Assembly: GCA_002286855.1 (NCBI GenBank)
Contig: NRSV01000024.1
Span: forward strand, 62,001 to 126,000
Source of the DNA: Bipolaris cookei
Lineage: Eukaryota > Ascomycota > Dothideomycetes > Pleosporales > Pleosporaceae
Direction: 5' to 3'
Length of the DNA: 64,000 nt
Shown here: in pieces, positions 8,946 to 17,718 of the stretch
Position numbering within the stretch: the stretch's first letter is position 1
How the letters are laid out: the number at the start of each line of letters is the position of its first letter
Program-made: the position numbers and the translations under genes
Notes under the pieces: model-generated
Seen by the model: only the letters and a program-made list of their open reading frames with translations
The model's database searches: none
What the model was told of the DNA's origin: nothing

Positions 8946-11150
8946 ATGGCCGAAGTTGCACGCAAGCGCGCCCAAGATGGCGATGGCACTGCAAATATGC
9001 GCAAGAAACTAAGGCCTTCGGAGCTTCCGCTCTCCCAGGCGAAACGATCGGCCATCGACAGTTTGGCACACATGTTTCGCAAAAAGGGCACATACGACGA
9101 CATACGGAGGGATCTCATGAAGCAATATGTATCAGGTGTAGGTAGCAATCTTGTATTCAAAAGCCTAGGCCAAGTACTGACACTTATGCTCCAGCCTGCC
9201 AAAGATGAACTCCAATCTGCCCTTAAAGAACTCGTTGACCGCGAAACCGACCGTAATCCGTCATTACTATCCAAGGATCCCCGAATGGCGACAACTCTTA
9301 TTGAAGGCGCGGGCGAACGCAGTGATATTTACGCAAACATCATGAGCACTGTCAACACCCTGTTGGACCGCTTGATGGAGGAACAGGGCTTGCCGAAAAT
9401 GCGCGAATACCGCATTCAGGAAATTGGTGCAGAGGCGGCTGCTGAAGAGGAGAAGCGAGGCAGCAAGACCGAAGAGGAGTGGGCACAAGAAGCCGAGGCT
9501 CGACGGCAAAAGCGTGAGGCTCAGAGGGAGAAGGAGCTGGAAGAAGAGCGCGAGAGGGAGCGTGCAGAGAGGGCCAAAAAGGAAGAGCGTAGGCGGCGAG
9601 AAAAGGAAGAAGATGAGGCTCGAGAGAAGGCTCGGCAGGAAGAAAAGGAGCGTAGGCGCAAGGAGCGTGAAGAGTGCGAGAAGGAAGACGAAGAGCGCCG
9701 ACGAAAAGATCGGGAAAGGATTGAGAAGGAGAGGGAAGAAGAACGCCAGCGCCTTAAGAAGGAACGGGAAGAGCACGAGAAGAGTCGAGAGGCTCGCCTT
9801 AAGAAAATCCGAGAGGAGGATGCCGAGCGGGAGCGTCGCATACAAGAGGAGCTTGACCGAGATCGTGGACGCTATCGCAGTGGCCGTGGACGCAGCAGGA
9901 CCCCTGACCGTGACAGAGACCGCCGAGGGCGTGACAGAAGCAGGCGAAGGAGCAGGACAAGGTCAAGATCGCGTGACCGCCGTATATCTATCAAGCCTGA
10001 GGACATCAAGGTGGACGACGATTTGGCACTTCAGCTTCTGCTGCAAGAGAGCGAACAGATGAAGAAGTCACGGCAGCGACCCGCGCTTGAACGTTCAGAA
10101 TCACTCGAACCGCCTATGCGGAAAGCACATCCACCCAAGTCGCTTGTACCGCGAGATCCAGTGGCTGTTCGATTGGCGAAGCTTGACGGAAAATCCGCTT
10201 CGCCTGCACAGCGGGCCTCTAGCAAAGACCTCAGATCTCCCCTCTCGGAAACACATACTACAGCCGCAAAGGATGAAGACACCCTGATGATGGATGCTCC
10301 ACCAACCGACGCCAAGGGTCGACGAGGAGAATTGTCTTCTAAAGCTGATAAATCACGCGCACGTTCTAGATCACGCAGTATTGCACGGGGCACTAGGAGG
10401 CAAAGCAGAAGCCGTTCACTGTCTCGCGGAAGCCGCTACGATCGCAGGTCTCGACGGGATGAGGATAGACATTCCTACAGGCCGACACACGATGGTCGAA
10501 GGCGCGATCGCGACGACCGTGATGATAGACGCTCGCGCCGCGACAGTCGTAGCCGGTCACGAGAGACACGTACTAGCCGCCGCAAGTCGCGGTACGAGAC
10601 GCGCAGCCCTTCACCAAGCCGAGAAGAGAGACGTCGAGACCGCACCCGGTCTCGTTCCCGAAGCCGACGTGATCGTGATCGCGATCGCGACCGTGATCGG
10701 TCGGTCACTCGTCGACGCCGTCATTCCCGCTCTAGAAGTCCAGATAACATCGATCGCTATGTGCCTGGCGGTGCGGCAGCAACCACCACTACCACTAGTA
10801 CCCGGAAGCGAGACGACAGCCGTGAGCGCAAGCGCGATGATAGCCGACCTCGTAGGCGTGACGATAGCCGCAATCGGCCACGAAGCTACAGGTCTCGAGA
10901 CTATGATCGCTGGGATGGCGGGAGAGAACGGGGCAGTAGACGGCAAGAGTCTGACTGCTACCAACCTGGTGGTGGGGGTGGAGATGGTGATGAGAAGGAG
11001 CGAGACGGCGATCGAAAGGCCAGAGAGCGGGGTAGGGAGCGGAGTAGGGAAAGAAGTCGGGAGAGAAGCCGGGAAAGGAGCCGTGATAGAGACAGGCGCA
11101 GGCGTGTCAGGAGTCGGACGAGAAGCCGCAGCAGAGACCGTCGGCGCTGA
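8946..11150 (+). CDS. COMPASS component Shg1 homologue with RS-rich tail
   Basis: The ATG at 8946 lies in a strong context (CAACCATGG) and opens 734 codons. Residues of about 25-150 match the Shg1/BOD1 family: FRKKGTYDDIRRDL, then RNPSLLSKDPR and LIEGAGERSDIY. Shg1 is a small subunit of the Set1/COMPASS H3K4 methyltransferase complex in yeast. Here the domain is followed by a long Glu/Arg/Lys coiled coil (about 155-310) and then about 400 residues rich in RS, RD and SR dipeptides, a composition typical of splicing-associated proteins. Yeast Shg1 is only about 140 residues, so this tail is a major addition. Positions 9129-9194 form a possible 66-bp in-frame intron (GTATCA...CTCCAG with a CTGAC branch site) inside the Shg1 domain; removing it brings the family motifs together. 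Nuclear location is likely. Dot1 follows on the same strand. Confidence 0.85.
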   Translation: MAEVARKRAQDGDGTANMRKKLRPSELPLSQAKRSAIDSLAHMFRKKGTYDDIRRDLMKQYVSGVGSNLVFKSLGQVLTLMLQPAKDELQSALKELVDRETDRNPSLLSKDPRMATTLIEGAGERSDIYANIMSTVNTLLDRLMEEQGLPKMREYRIQEIGAEAAAEEEKRGSKTEEEWAQEAEARRQKREAQREKELEEERERERAERAKKEERRRREKEEDEAREKARQEEKERRRKEREECEKEDEERRRKDRERIEKEREEERQRLKKEREEHEKSREARLKKIREEDAERERRIQEELDRDRGRYRSGRGRSRTPDRDRDRRGRDRSRRRSRTRSRSRDRRISIKPEDIKVDDDLALQLLLQESEQMKKSRQRPALERSESLEPPMRKAHPPKSLVPRDPVAVRLAKLDGKSASPAQRASSKDLRSPLSETHTTAAKDEDTLMMDAPPTDAKGRRGELSSKADKSRARSRSRSIARGTRRQSRSRSLSRGSRYDRRSRRDEDRHSYRPTHDGRRRDRDDRDDRRSRRDSRSRSRETRTSRRKSRYETRSPSPSREERRRDRTRSRSRSRRDRDRDRDRDRSVTRRRRHSRSRSPDNIDRYVPGGAAATTTTTSTRKRDDSRERKRDDSRPRRRDDSRNRPRSYRSRDYDRWDGGRERGSRRQESDCYQPGGGGGDGDEKERDGDRKARERGRERSRERSRERSRERSRDRDRRRRVRSRTRSRSRDRRR

Positions 11151-11745
11151 TTAGGTGGGTGTGTGGTGGGCTGATGGGCTGATGGATTTATTGATTGATT
11201 TGATTCTTGGGGCGAATGTATTATAATAACTATGGGGTCGACCTAGGTGGACTTGAACAAGAAGCCGGTTATGCCCTGCTCGTTAATATTATACAGTACA
11301 GATGCGATCATGTCATTTTATTGTTGTCGGTATTGACAAAGATATATAACACTTATGGTATGTATATATCCAGATATACTAGATGTGTATGTATGTATAT
11401 GTAGTAGTATGTCGGAACATGGATAGGACTGACGTCGACATGGGCAAAAGCAGGGCCACAGGTCCTGCGTGCCAAGAGGCGCTAGTCGGGGGATCCCTGC
11501 GTAGCCACTGCACGGCTGTGCAGGCGACGGAAAGACCTGGTCACGTATCTTTGTCCTATTGCGCGTGCGACGACGCCCTTGGTATTGGCTGCCTACATTC
11601 TGGCCCTCTTCCCACTTCTCTTCGCCCTCGTGCTCACCACCCTGCCCGCTACACTCCTTCACCTCTGCAACGGTCTGCTACTGACCCTCTGTTCTGGCCA
11701 CCCACACATTGTTCTCTTCGCCCTGCAACTAGCGCCGCCGTGGTC
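11151..11745. other. Intergenic between Shg1 homologue and DOT1
   Basis: 595 bp holding the 3' end of the Shg1 homologue and the DOT1 upstream region. The DOT1 frame is open here without an in-frame ATG near the usual start, so I do not extend the gene. Polypyrimidine-rich sequence precedes the DOT1 ATG. Confidence 0.55.
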
Positions 11746-13341
11746 ATGTTCGCTCCCGGCAAACCCAAGATTAAGACGAGAACCGTTCTTGTCAAGAAGG
11801 CGCCCGCCCCCACTGCAAGCCCCTCACCCTCATCACGCCCTCTAGCCTCACGCCCAGGCAATGCCTCGCGCTCCCACAGTGCATCTGGCCCGCCATCCAA
11901 CCGCTACCAGTCGACGCCCCGCTCGCAAACAACTTCAAGAGAACGAGCTCCCAAGTCGGTATCCGTGTCGCGTGTTGACACCCGCAAACGCAAAGGTGCC
12001 GATACTCCCCAGTGGGCAAGCAGCGATGAGTCGAGCGACGATGACGACAGTGATCGCTTGGGTGTCAAGCGCCGCCGGACACGGCCAGCTAGCAGCAGCA
12101 TTGAACCCATGAGTCTAAATCGCGCTCTCGAGCCGGACTTGAGCAGGCGCATACGGATACAGGAGGCTGAGAAGAGAGATGCGGCAGAGGCCGAAGGGCC
12201 TTCAAATGGTACAACAGACTCTGTCATGACACAGGCCCAGGAGAATGTGGCTTTTAGGAAGAAAAAGGCGTCGTCAGCCAAGATATGCCTGAAACATGGT
12301 TATGAAATGACAAAAGATGATGTAGCCAAAGCCTACAAATCTACTTTTTCAGGGAGCGACAAGAAGCTTGTGGTTGAACTGCAATATCCTAGTCTCTCCC
12401 GTCCAGAAAAGTTCGAAGCCGTTGCCCGAAAAGAAGTGGACGAGGAATACAGCCCGCTGGACGACATTTATTTCAGTATTGAGGAAATCATACAGCACTA
12501 CCTCCCATCAGACCTGTCCACAGAGCTGTCATCCGACGCACTAGGCACAGTCCGGCTCCTCAAGCGAGCCGTAACCAAAGACGACCCGGAACTCTTCAAA
12601 CAAGAACTCTCCAAATTCAACGAGCTGATCAAGGACTGTTACAGCGATGGCACAATACCCCGTATTCTCGATGACATGCACGCCATCCCTCTCAGCCTCG
12701 TCAAGCGCATCACCGCCCAAAGCTACAACCGAATCGTCTCCCCGCACGCCCACCGCCTCCGCAAGGTTGCAGGTAAAGAAACCACGTACGGCGAGCTCCT
12801 CACGCCCTTTGTCCACAAGATCTTCGCACAAACAGGCCTCAACTCGTCGCATATCTTCGTCGACCTCGGCTCCGGCGTCGGTAACGTGGTCCTGCAATCC
12901 GCGCTCCAAACCGGCGCCGAATCCTGGGGCATCGAAAAAATGAAGCTTGCCGCCTCGCTCGGCTCGGAACAAGCCGCCGAACTAAAAGCCCGCTCAAAAC
13001 TCTGGAACATTGCCCTTGGTCCCATTGAGCTCATCCACGGCGACTTTCTCGAGTCACCGGAAATCGATAATGTGCTGCGTAAAGCGGATGTGGTCCTTGT
13101 CAATAATAAAGTCTTTGGCGAGACGCTGAATAATCTTCTCCTACAAAAGTTCCTCGATCTCAAGCAGGGGTGCAAAGTTGTTAGCCTCGAGAGCTTTGGG
13201 GGTGGCGCCGCGAAACAGGGGGTTAGGAATGAACAGAGTATTGCGGGGCTATTTGATGAAGAGAGATATGAGTCTGGGACTAATAGTGTGAGTTGGGCAG
13301 GGGAGAGTGTCGAGTATTTTATTGCTACAAAGGCGCGGTAA
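11746..13341 (+). CDS. DOT1: Histone H3 lysine-79 methyltransferase Dot1
   Basis: A single exon of 531 codons. The first 190 residues are basic, Ser/Pro-rich and disordered, starting MFAPGKPKIKTRT; they include KRKG and KRRRTR clusters that can serve for nuclear import and nucleosome binding. The C-terminal half is the Dot1 methyltransferase fold: an upstream helical part, then VDLGSGVGNV (residues 372-381), the AdoMet-binding motif, and VLVNNKVFGETLNN, which carries the conserved Asn-Asn and Phe of the active site. The chain ends close after the fold, as in fungal Dot1. Dot1 methylates H3K79 in the nucleosome core and affects silencing and the DNA-damage checkpoint. The ATG at 11746 was chosen because it is the first in frame. 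Its neighbour is a COMPASS (H3K4) subunit homologue. Confidence 0.95.
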   Translation: MFAPGKPKIKTRTVLVKKAPAPTASPSPSSRPLASRPGNASRSHSASGPPSNRYQSTPRSQTTSRERAPKSVSVSRVDTRKRKGADTPQWASSDESSDDDDSDRLGVKRRRTRPASSSIEPMSLNRALEPDLSRRIRIQEAEKRDAAEAEGPSNGTTDSVMTQAQENVAFRKKKASSAKICLKHGYEMTKDDVAKAYKSTFSGSDKKLVVELQYPSLSRPEKFEAVARKEVDEEYSPLDDIYFSIEEIIQHYLPSDLSTELSSDALGTVRLLKRAVTKDDPELFKQELSKFNELIKDCYSDGTIPRILDDMHAIPLSLVKRITAQSYNRIVSPHAHRLRKVAGKETTYGELLTPFVHKIFAQTGLNSSHIFVDLGSGVGNVVLQSALQTGAESWGIEKMKLAASLGSEQAAELKARSKLWNIALGPIELIHGDFLESPEIDNVLRKADVVLVNNKVFGETLNNLLLQKFLDLKQGCKVVSLESFGGGAAKQGVRNEQSIAGLFDEERYESGTNSVSWAGESVEYFIATKAR

Positions 13342-14435
13342 AAGTGAGGAACTTGGGGCTTCCCCTTTTTTTGTAGCAAGTGATGAGTATATCTTCTTTT
13401 TCCTTCTTCTTCTTCTTCTTCTTCTTCTTGTTGTTGTTGTTGTTGTTGTTGTTATGGTTGTTGCTTTTCGTACTCTTCTCTGTACTATAAGCGAGTAGAT
13501 AGCAGTGGCGGAGGAAGGGAGGGAGGCTAGTTTTGTTGAATTAGGGTACATGTATGGTTATTTACAGATTTCTGTAACTAGTGGTTATTGTTGTTGTTAT
13601 TTTTTTCTTCTGTTTGATCTAGAAAGATATCTAGGGTGGTGCTCGATATAGTTGTTGACTTTGGGTAGGGGAGTGGAGGAAGAAACGGAAGGGGAAAGAG
13701 ATAAGGAAACGCATTGCATGGTTATAGCATAGAAGGCAACTTTTTTTTATTGGTGGCGTTTTGATTGGAAATATCAATACCCCTTCCCTTTTTTCCTTTT
13801 GCTTATTTTTTTCTTGTCGTTTGGTAGCTGTGTAGACAGAAGATGAAGAATATGTATACATAGGAAAAAAAAGTAAGGTATTCTAGTCTTTTGTAAAATC
13901 CATATGCACAGACGGTGGGTTTTTGCTTTTTGTCAACGGCAAGGAAAGGAGATAATGCCAAGTGTATGTGTAAGTATGTGTGTATATTCCATCTACAAAG
14001 AACTACCGTTATTACTTTTCCTTTTTCCTTCCCATTTTGCACATATCACCTTTTCTATTCCATACTATATATATATCCGCCTTGGAAACTCGACCTACTC
14101 ACCCATGAACCAGATACACCATTCAGCCCCATTACACGCAGCGAACCCAATAAATACCAAGCAGCCATTGCATTATCTATTAAACAGAAAAAGGAGTGTC
14201 ATATATACACGTATAAACATGTAAATGTAGTAGGGGGTATCAAAGGAATGGACAGCTGAACAAGCGCATGGTAAAAGTACCCAAAAAGGAAATTCGTGTT
14301 CGCGTTTGTATGAAGAGAGAAGAGAAAAAGACCAGAGGAACAGAAAAGATATGTACAATCCTGAAGGCCCCATCAACAAACCCATTTTTTTTCTATCGAT
14401 CCGAAATTTATAATCACAGTTGATTTTTTCTTCTC
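13342..14435. other. Convergent intergenic region with simple repeats
   Basis: 1.1 kb between the 3' ends of DOT1 (plus) and the TQ-repeat wall protein (minus). It contains a TTC/TTG microsatellite and T-rich runs and probably carries both 3' UTRs. No gene is supported. Confidence 0.6.
13402..13453. repeat. TTC then TTG trinucleotide microsatellite
   Basis: A run of TTC units passes directly into a run of TTG (GTT) units downstream of DOT1, so one unit type probably arose from the other. It lies in the presumed 3' UTR. Confidence 0.9.
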
Positions 14436-15575
14436 TTAGAAGAAAAAGGCCAGGGCACCAAGACCAACAGCAGCGTATTGCGCTCCGTTGACGACAGCAG
14501 CAGCTCCAGTTTGAAGCGAAGGCTTGTCGTTTCCGGAAGCATTAGGACCACTGGTGGTGCCGGTAGCTTGCACCGGGTCGACAAAGGCATACGTCGTCAT
14601 TGTGCTCTGGCGGCCCTGTGCGTCAGTTGTGGTAATCAGCTTGATGCTGCTGATCAGACTGCCACCGGGTGTGAGCGTAGTCAGGACAACAGAGCCGCGT
14701 GAGTCGGTTGTCGACGTTACTTGGCCTGCTGTTGGCGCAAAGTTCACCGCTGAAGTGGTGACGGTTGTGCGGCCGGCTTGGTCCGTGGTTGTCTTGACGA
14801 CGGCAGGTCGGTTCTCAGTCTCTGTTACTGTGCTGCCCGCCGAATTTGTGCGCACAACAGTTACAGCGACGGAGGCGGTGACTTCGCTAAGGACTTCTGT
14901 AGTCTGCACAATTGTCTTGCCATCCTTAGTTACCGTGGATTCAATGGGAATAATAGCGGGTCGCTGTTGAGTCGTGGTTTGGACAGCGGTTGTGGTTTGC
15001 TGCTGGGTCTGGGTCTGGGTCTGGGTCTGTGTCTGTGTCTGTGTCTGGGTTTGATCTTGGGTCTGGGTTTGCGTCTGCGTCTGGGTTTGCGTCTGGGTCA
15101 CAGTATCGGCGGAGGCCTCACTGGTTCTGGGCGGTGGTGGTAGTGGCGCAGCGGAGCTGGCTTCAGGAGGCGGTTGTAAGTTATCGCTCGTTGTCGGCAC
15201 CGGAGTGGAGTTCTGGATTGACTCGGGTGGATTGCTAGCGGTAGTGGCGGTATTGGTGCTGTTTGAAGGCGTCTGTCTCTTTCGCAAGTCATTGACAGCA
15301 TCGACGATGAGCTTGGAAGCAAGCGCTGGGTTGTTGCTGTGGATGTTTTCGATTCCCCGATGGTGCGACTCAAAGACGCCATTCTTAAAGTCCTTGAGAT
15401 TACTCAGTGCTGCATGTAGAGATTCTTCCGGCAGTGCATTCAGCAAGTCCTGGAAAGCTTCCTGTGCGGTCGCATAGATGGTCTTTGGGTGGTCTGCAAC
15501 ATCCTTGGGCTCCGCAGCTGCAATCGCGCTGAACAAGGGAAGTGCCATGACGGCAACCTGGCAGAAGGAACGCAT
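14436..15575 (-). CDS. GPI-anchored cell-wall protein with TQ repeat
   Basis: 379 residues from the ATG at 15575 (MRSFCQVAVMALPLF), which opens a signal peptide ending near AIAAAEP. A predicted Kex2-type site LRKR lies near residue 100, just before a Ser/Thr/Pro-rich region. A run of TQ dipeptides with one DQ interruption follows, then Thr/Ser/Val-rich sequence (TVVRTNSAG, TTSAVNF, TTDSRGSVV) typical of heavily O-glycosylated wall proteins. The extreme C-terminus is small residues then a hydrophobic tail (VGLGALAFFF), a GPI-attachment signal. No enzyme domain is seen, so a structural or adhesive role in the wall is inferred. A TTTGCAG directly 5' of the ATG could be an acceptor of a 5' UTR intron. 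Confidence 0.8.
   Translation of the reverse strand: MRSFCQVAVMALPLFSAIAAAEPKDVADHPKTIYATAQEAFQDLLNALPEESLHAALSNLKDFKNGVFESHHRGIENIHSNNPALASKLIVDAVNDLRKRQTPSNSTNTATTASNPPESIQNSTPVPTTSDNLQPPPEASSAAPLPPPPRTSEASADTVTQTQTQTQTQTQTQDQTQTQTQTQTQTQTQTQQQTTTAVQTTTQQRPAIIPIESTVTKDGKTIVQTTEVLSEVTASVAVTVVRTNSAGSTVTETENRPAVVKTTTDQAGRTTVTTSAVNFAPTAGQVTSTTDSRGSVVLTTLTPGGSLISSIKLITTTDAQGRQSTMTTYAFVDPVQATGTTSGPNASGNDKPSLQTGAAAVVNGAQYAAVGLGALAFFF
14998..15110 (-). repeat. Hexanucleotide repeat encoding Thr-Gln units
   Basis: Tandem degenerate hexamers (GGGTCT or GTGTCT-type on the plus strand) inside the wall-protein gene encode the TQ run. In-frame hexamer repeats of this kind are prone to copy-number change between isolates. 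Confidence 0.85.
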
Positions 15576-17718
15576 CGTGGTGACCTGCAAAGAAGGCGAT
15601 ATCGGTCAAGCGAAGCAAAGAGAAGATGGACTGCCTCTTTTAAGGGAAGAAATGTCAGGAGCTGTGCACTTTGTGTCAGCAGAGCGCCATGATGTTGTTA
15701 AACCCCGGGAGCGGTAACAAAGGGAATGAGGCGGAACAGATAGACTTTAGCGAGTGGTGGTCGCCATGAAGGCGGTGCTCAGGACGTGCTTACACAATTT
15801 CAGTGGGCTCCCGAGTGGCTGGGTTACCAGTGTCCCGATGCCGCGAAGCCAACAATGGGCTATCTAGCTTGCTTGTTGCGTGTTGTTTCTCTGGTGCACT
15901 CGGTGGCTTTTCTTGTTTTCCCTTATCGCAAGCAGGCCAGCAAGAAAGCAAAAAAGTAAGCGAACGAAAGTGTCGTTTGTGAGTGAGTGAGAGGGAGAGA
16001 TAGTACTAGCTGTTGTTGAAGTCAGAGTCGGGCCGATGGTCAGCGAGTGTAATATGTGTGTATAAGTGGATGCAGGTGGGCAGGAGGAATTAATTAATTT
16101 GCTGCGAAAGGAATGGGAAGGAGCAGCAGGCCGATGGGACCTTAAGGCAGAAGGTGGAGCCCAGGTGGAGGCGGATGTGGACGCAGACGCAGACGCAGAT
16201 GCTTGCTGATACATGGCACTAGGTGTGACCTGGACAGAAACACGAGCTTGCCTTTCGCCTCCCAATGCCACTAAAGCACACGCTGTCCCGACTATCCCGT
16301 GCACCTCCAACCATGCCCATGGCCCTGCAGTCATCCTCGCCCAGTCGCGCCTCCCAATCGCTTTTCCGCATTGATGCTTTTTGGGCCTGTCTTGTCCGGA
16401 CAGTGGTTGCTCTATCCGCACACACGAGGCCATTGTCTGGCGCGCAAAGCAGGTAATTCACACATATGCCCAGCGCGTGAAACAAGGCGAGAAGCAAGTT
16501 GGCACACAAACTTCGGGAGTAGGGTATATTATGTGACAAAACACATCAGACGAGTCGGGGTGCCGCCTTTTGGTTTGACGCCTCCAGCACGTCATTTGTT
16601 TGAAGGGAGGCACCAAGGCATCTTCTCCCTAATTGCGGTGCGATGAAACCACCGTGTGCACTGAGCCAGCTTGACGTCGTTCAACTCCACTCTAGAGCAC
16701 ACAGCCACCGCATTTGCCGTACACCGGCCTTCTGCTGTCTCCTCCGCATCCCTCAGCCCACATCGCGTTCCCAACCAATCCCACTACGCGGTCTAGTCCG
16801 CCCTGCCCAATCACCGTCGTAAGTGTCCTAAAAATAGTCACCTTCCTACTTCAACCTCATCATGCTCTGAGGTCCAAGTACTCACCTACTGTTCGCGTAC
16901 GTATCCCTACACCATAGACGATGGCTAGACAGATGCCCCGCCACTCAGGCCCCCTTGCTTCTCCCCCGCTCGGCTCTAGACCTCTGCGGTTCCTGTTCGT
17001 CGCCACCACACTAGACCCATGCCCCTCTCCTGTTGGCTGTCGCAGTGTGTGTGCATACGGGATAAACAGGCGCAGGGGAGGGAGCCTGCTTATCATCTTG
17101 AGTGTACCGTACTATACATGGGCATATACGTAGCAGTACCACGTGTCGATGGTTGTAATGCTATCAATCCACTCACGACCAAAAAGAACGCACATGTACA
17201 ATCACCAACATTGTTTATCAACTCCTTCGCCTCTCCCTGCATTTACATAGACGGGTGGGAATCCTCCTTAACCACAGGCTAACTACCCCACTGCACCCCG
17301 TCCACATACAGGTCAAGCAAAGCAACACGCCACGCCACGCCCTCTCAACACGCGTCAAGCCCCTCGACACGCGTCAAGCCCCTCGACCTTGTAAGACAAG
17401 TGCAATTCAACAACCACAAAGGAAACCCCCTTCCAAATAAAAACTGCCATTTCCCTCCACGTTTTGACTGACTCTACTACCTACACACCCTCTCCCTTCT
17501 TCTTACAACAAAAGTGGCAAGAGGCCAACCCTCTTCTAGTCCGTATACACACACATACACGCACACACATTTACATACTAACAGTTTGGCCCAAGCACAG
17601 CCTTTGCCAAAACGAAAAAAAATATAAAGCAGGTCATGCCGTAGCACGAGTATATATACATGGCTGTTATAGACACGCTTCCATCATGCATTATACAACT
17701 CAGCAAATGATCCCTCCC
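15576..17718. other. Long intergenic region, no supported gene
   Basis: 2.1 kb between the wall-protein start and the RhoGAP 3' end, both on the minus strand. Overlapping open frames on both strands lack domains or consistent splice signals. It holds a 19-bp direct tandem repeat (17348-17385) and a short GACGCA-type run near 16178-16200. It probably contains the upstream control region of the wall protein. Confidence 0.55.
17348..17385. repeat. Two-copy 19-bp tandem repeat
   Basis: The unit ACACGCGTCAAGCCCCTCG occurs twice head to tail without a mismatch. It contains the palindrome ACGCGT (MluI/MCB-like core) in each copy, so each copy offers an MBF-type site; any regulatory role is speculative. 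It lies downstream of the RhoGAP gene. Confidence 0.8.

Noticed and set aside
9267..9845. Leucine/phenylalanine-rich frame on the minus strand
   Set aside because: It is the reverse complement of the Glu/Arg/Lys-rich coiled coil of the Shg1 homologue.
11383..11745. Longer N-terminus for Dot1
   Set aside because: No upstream in-frame ATG in good context, and the region looks like promoter and 5' UTR.
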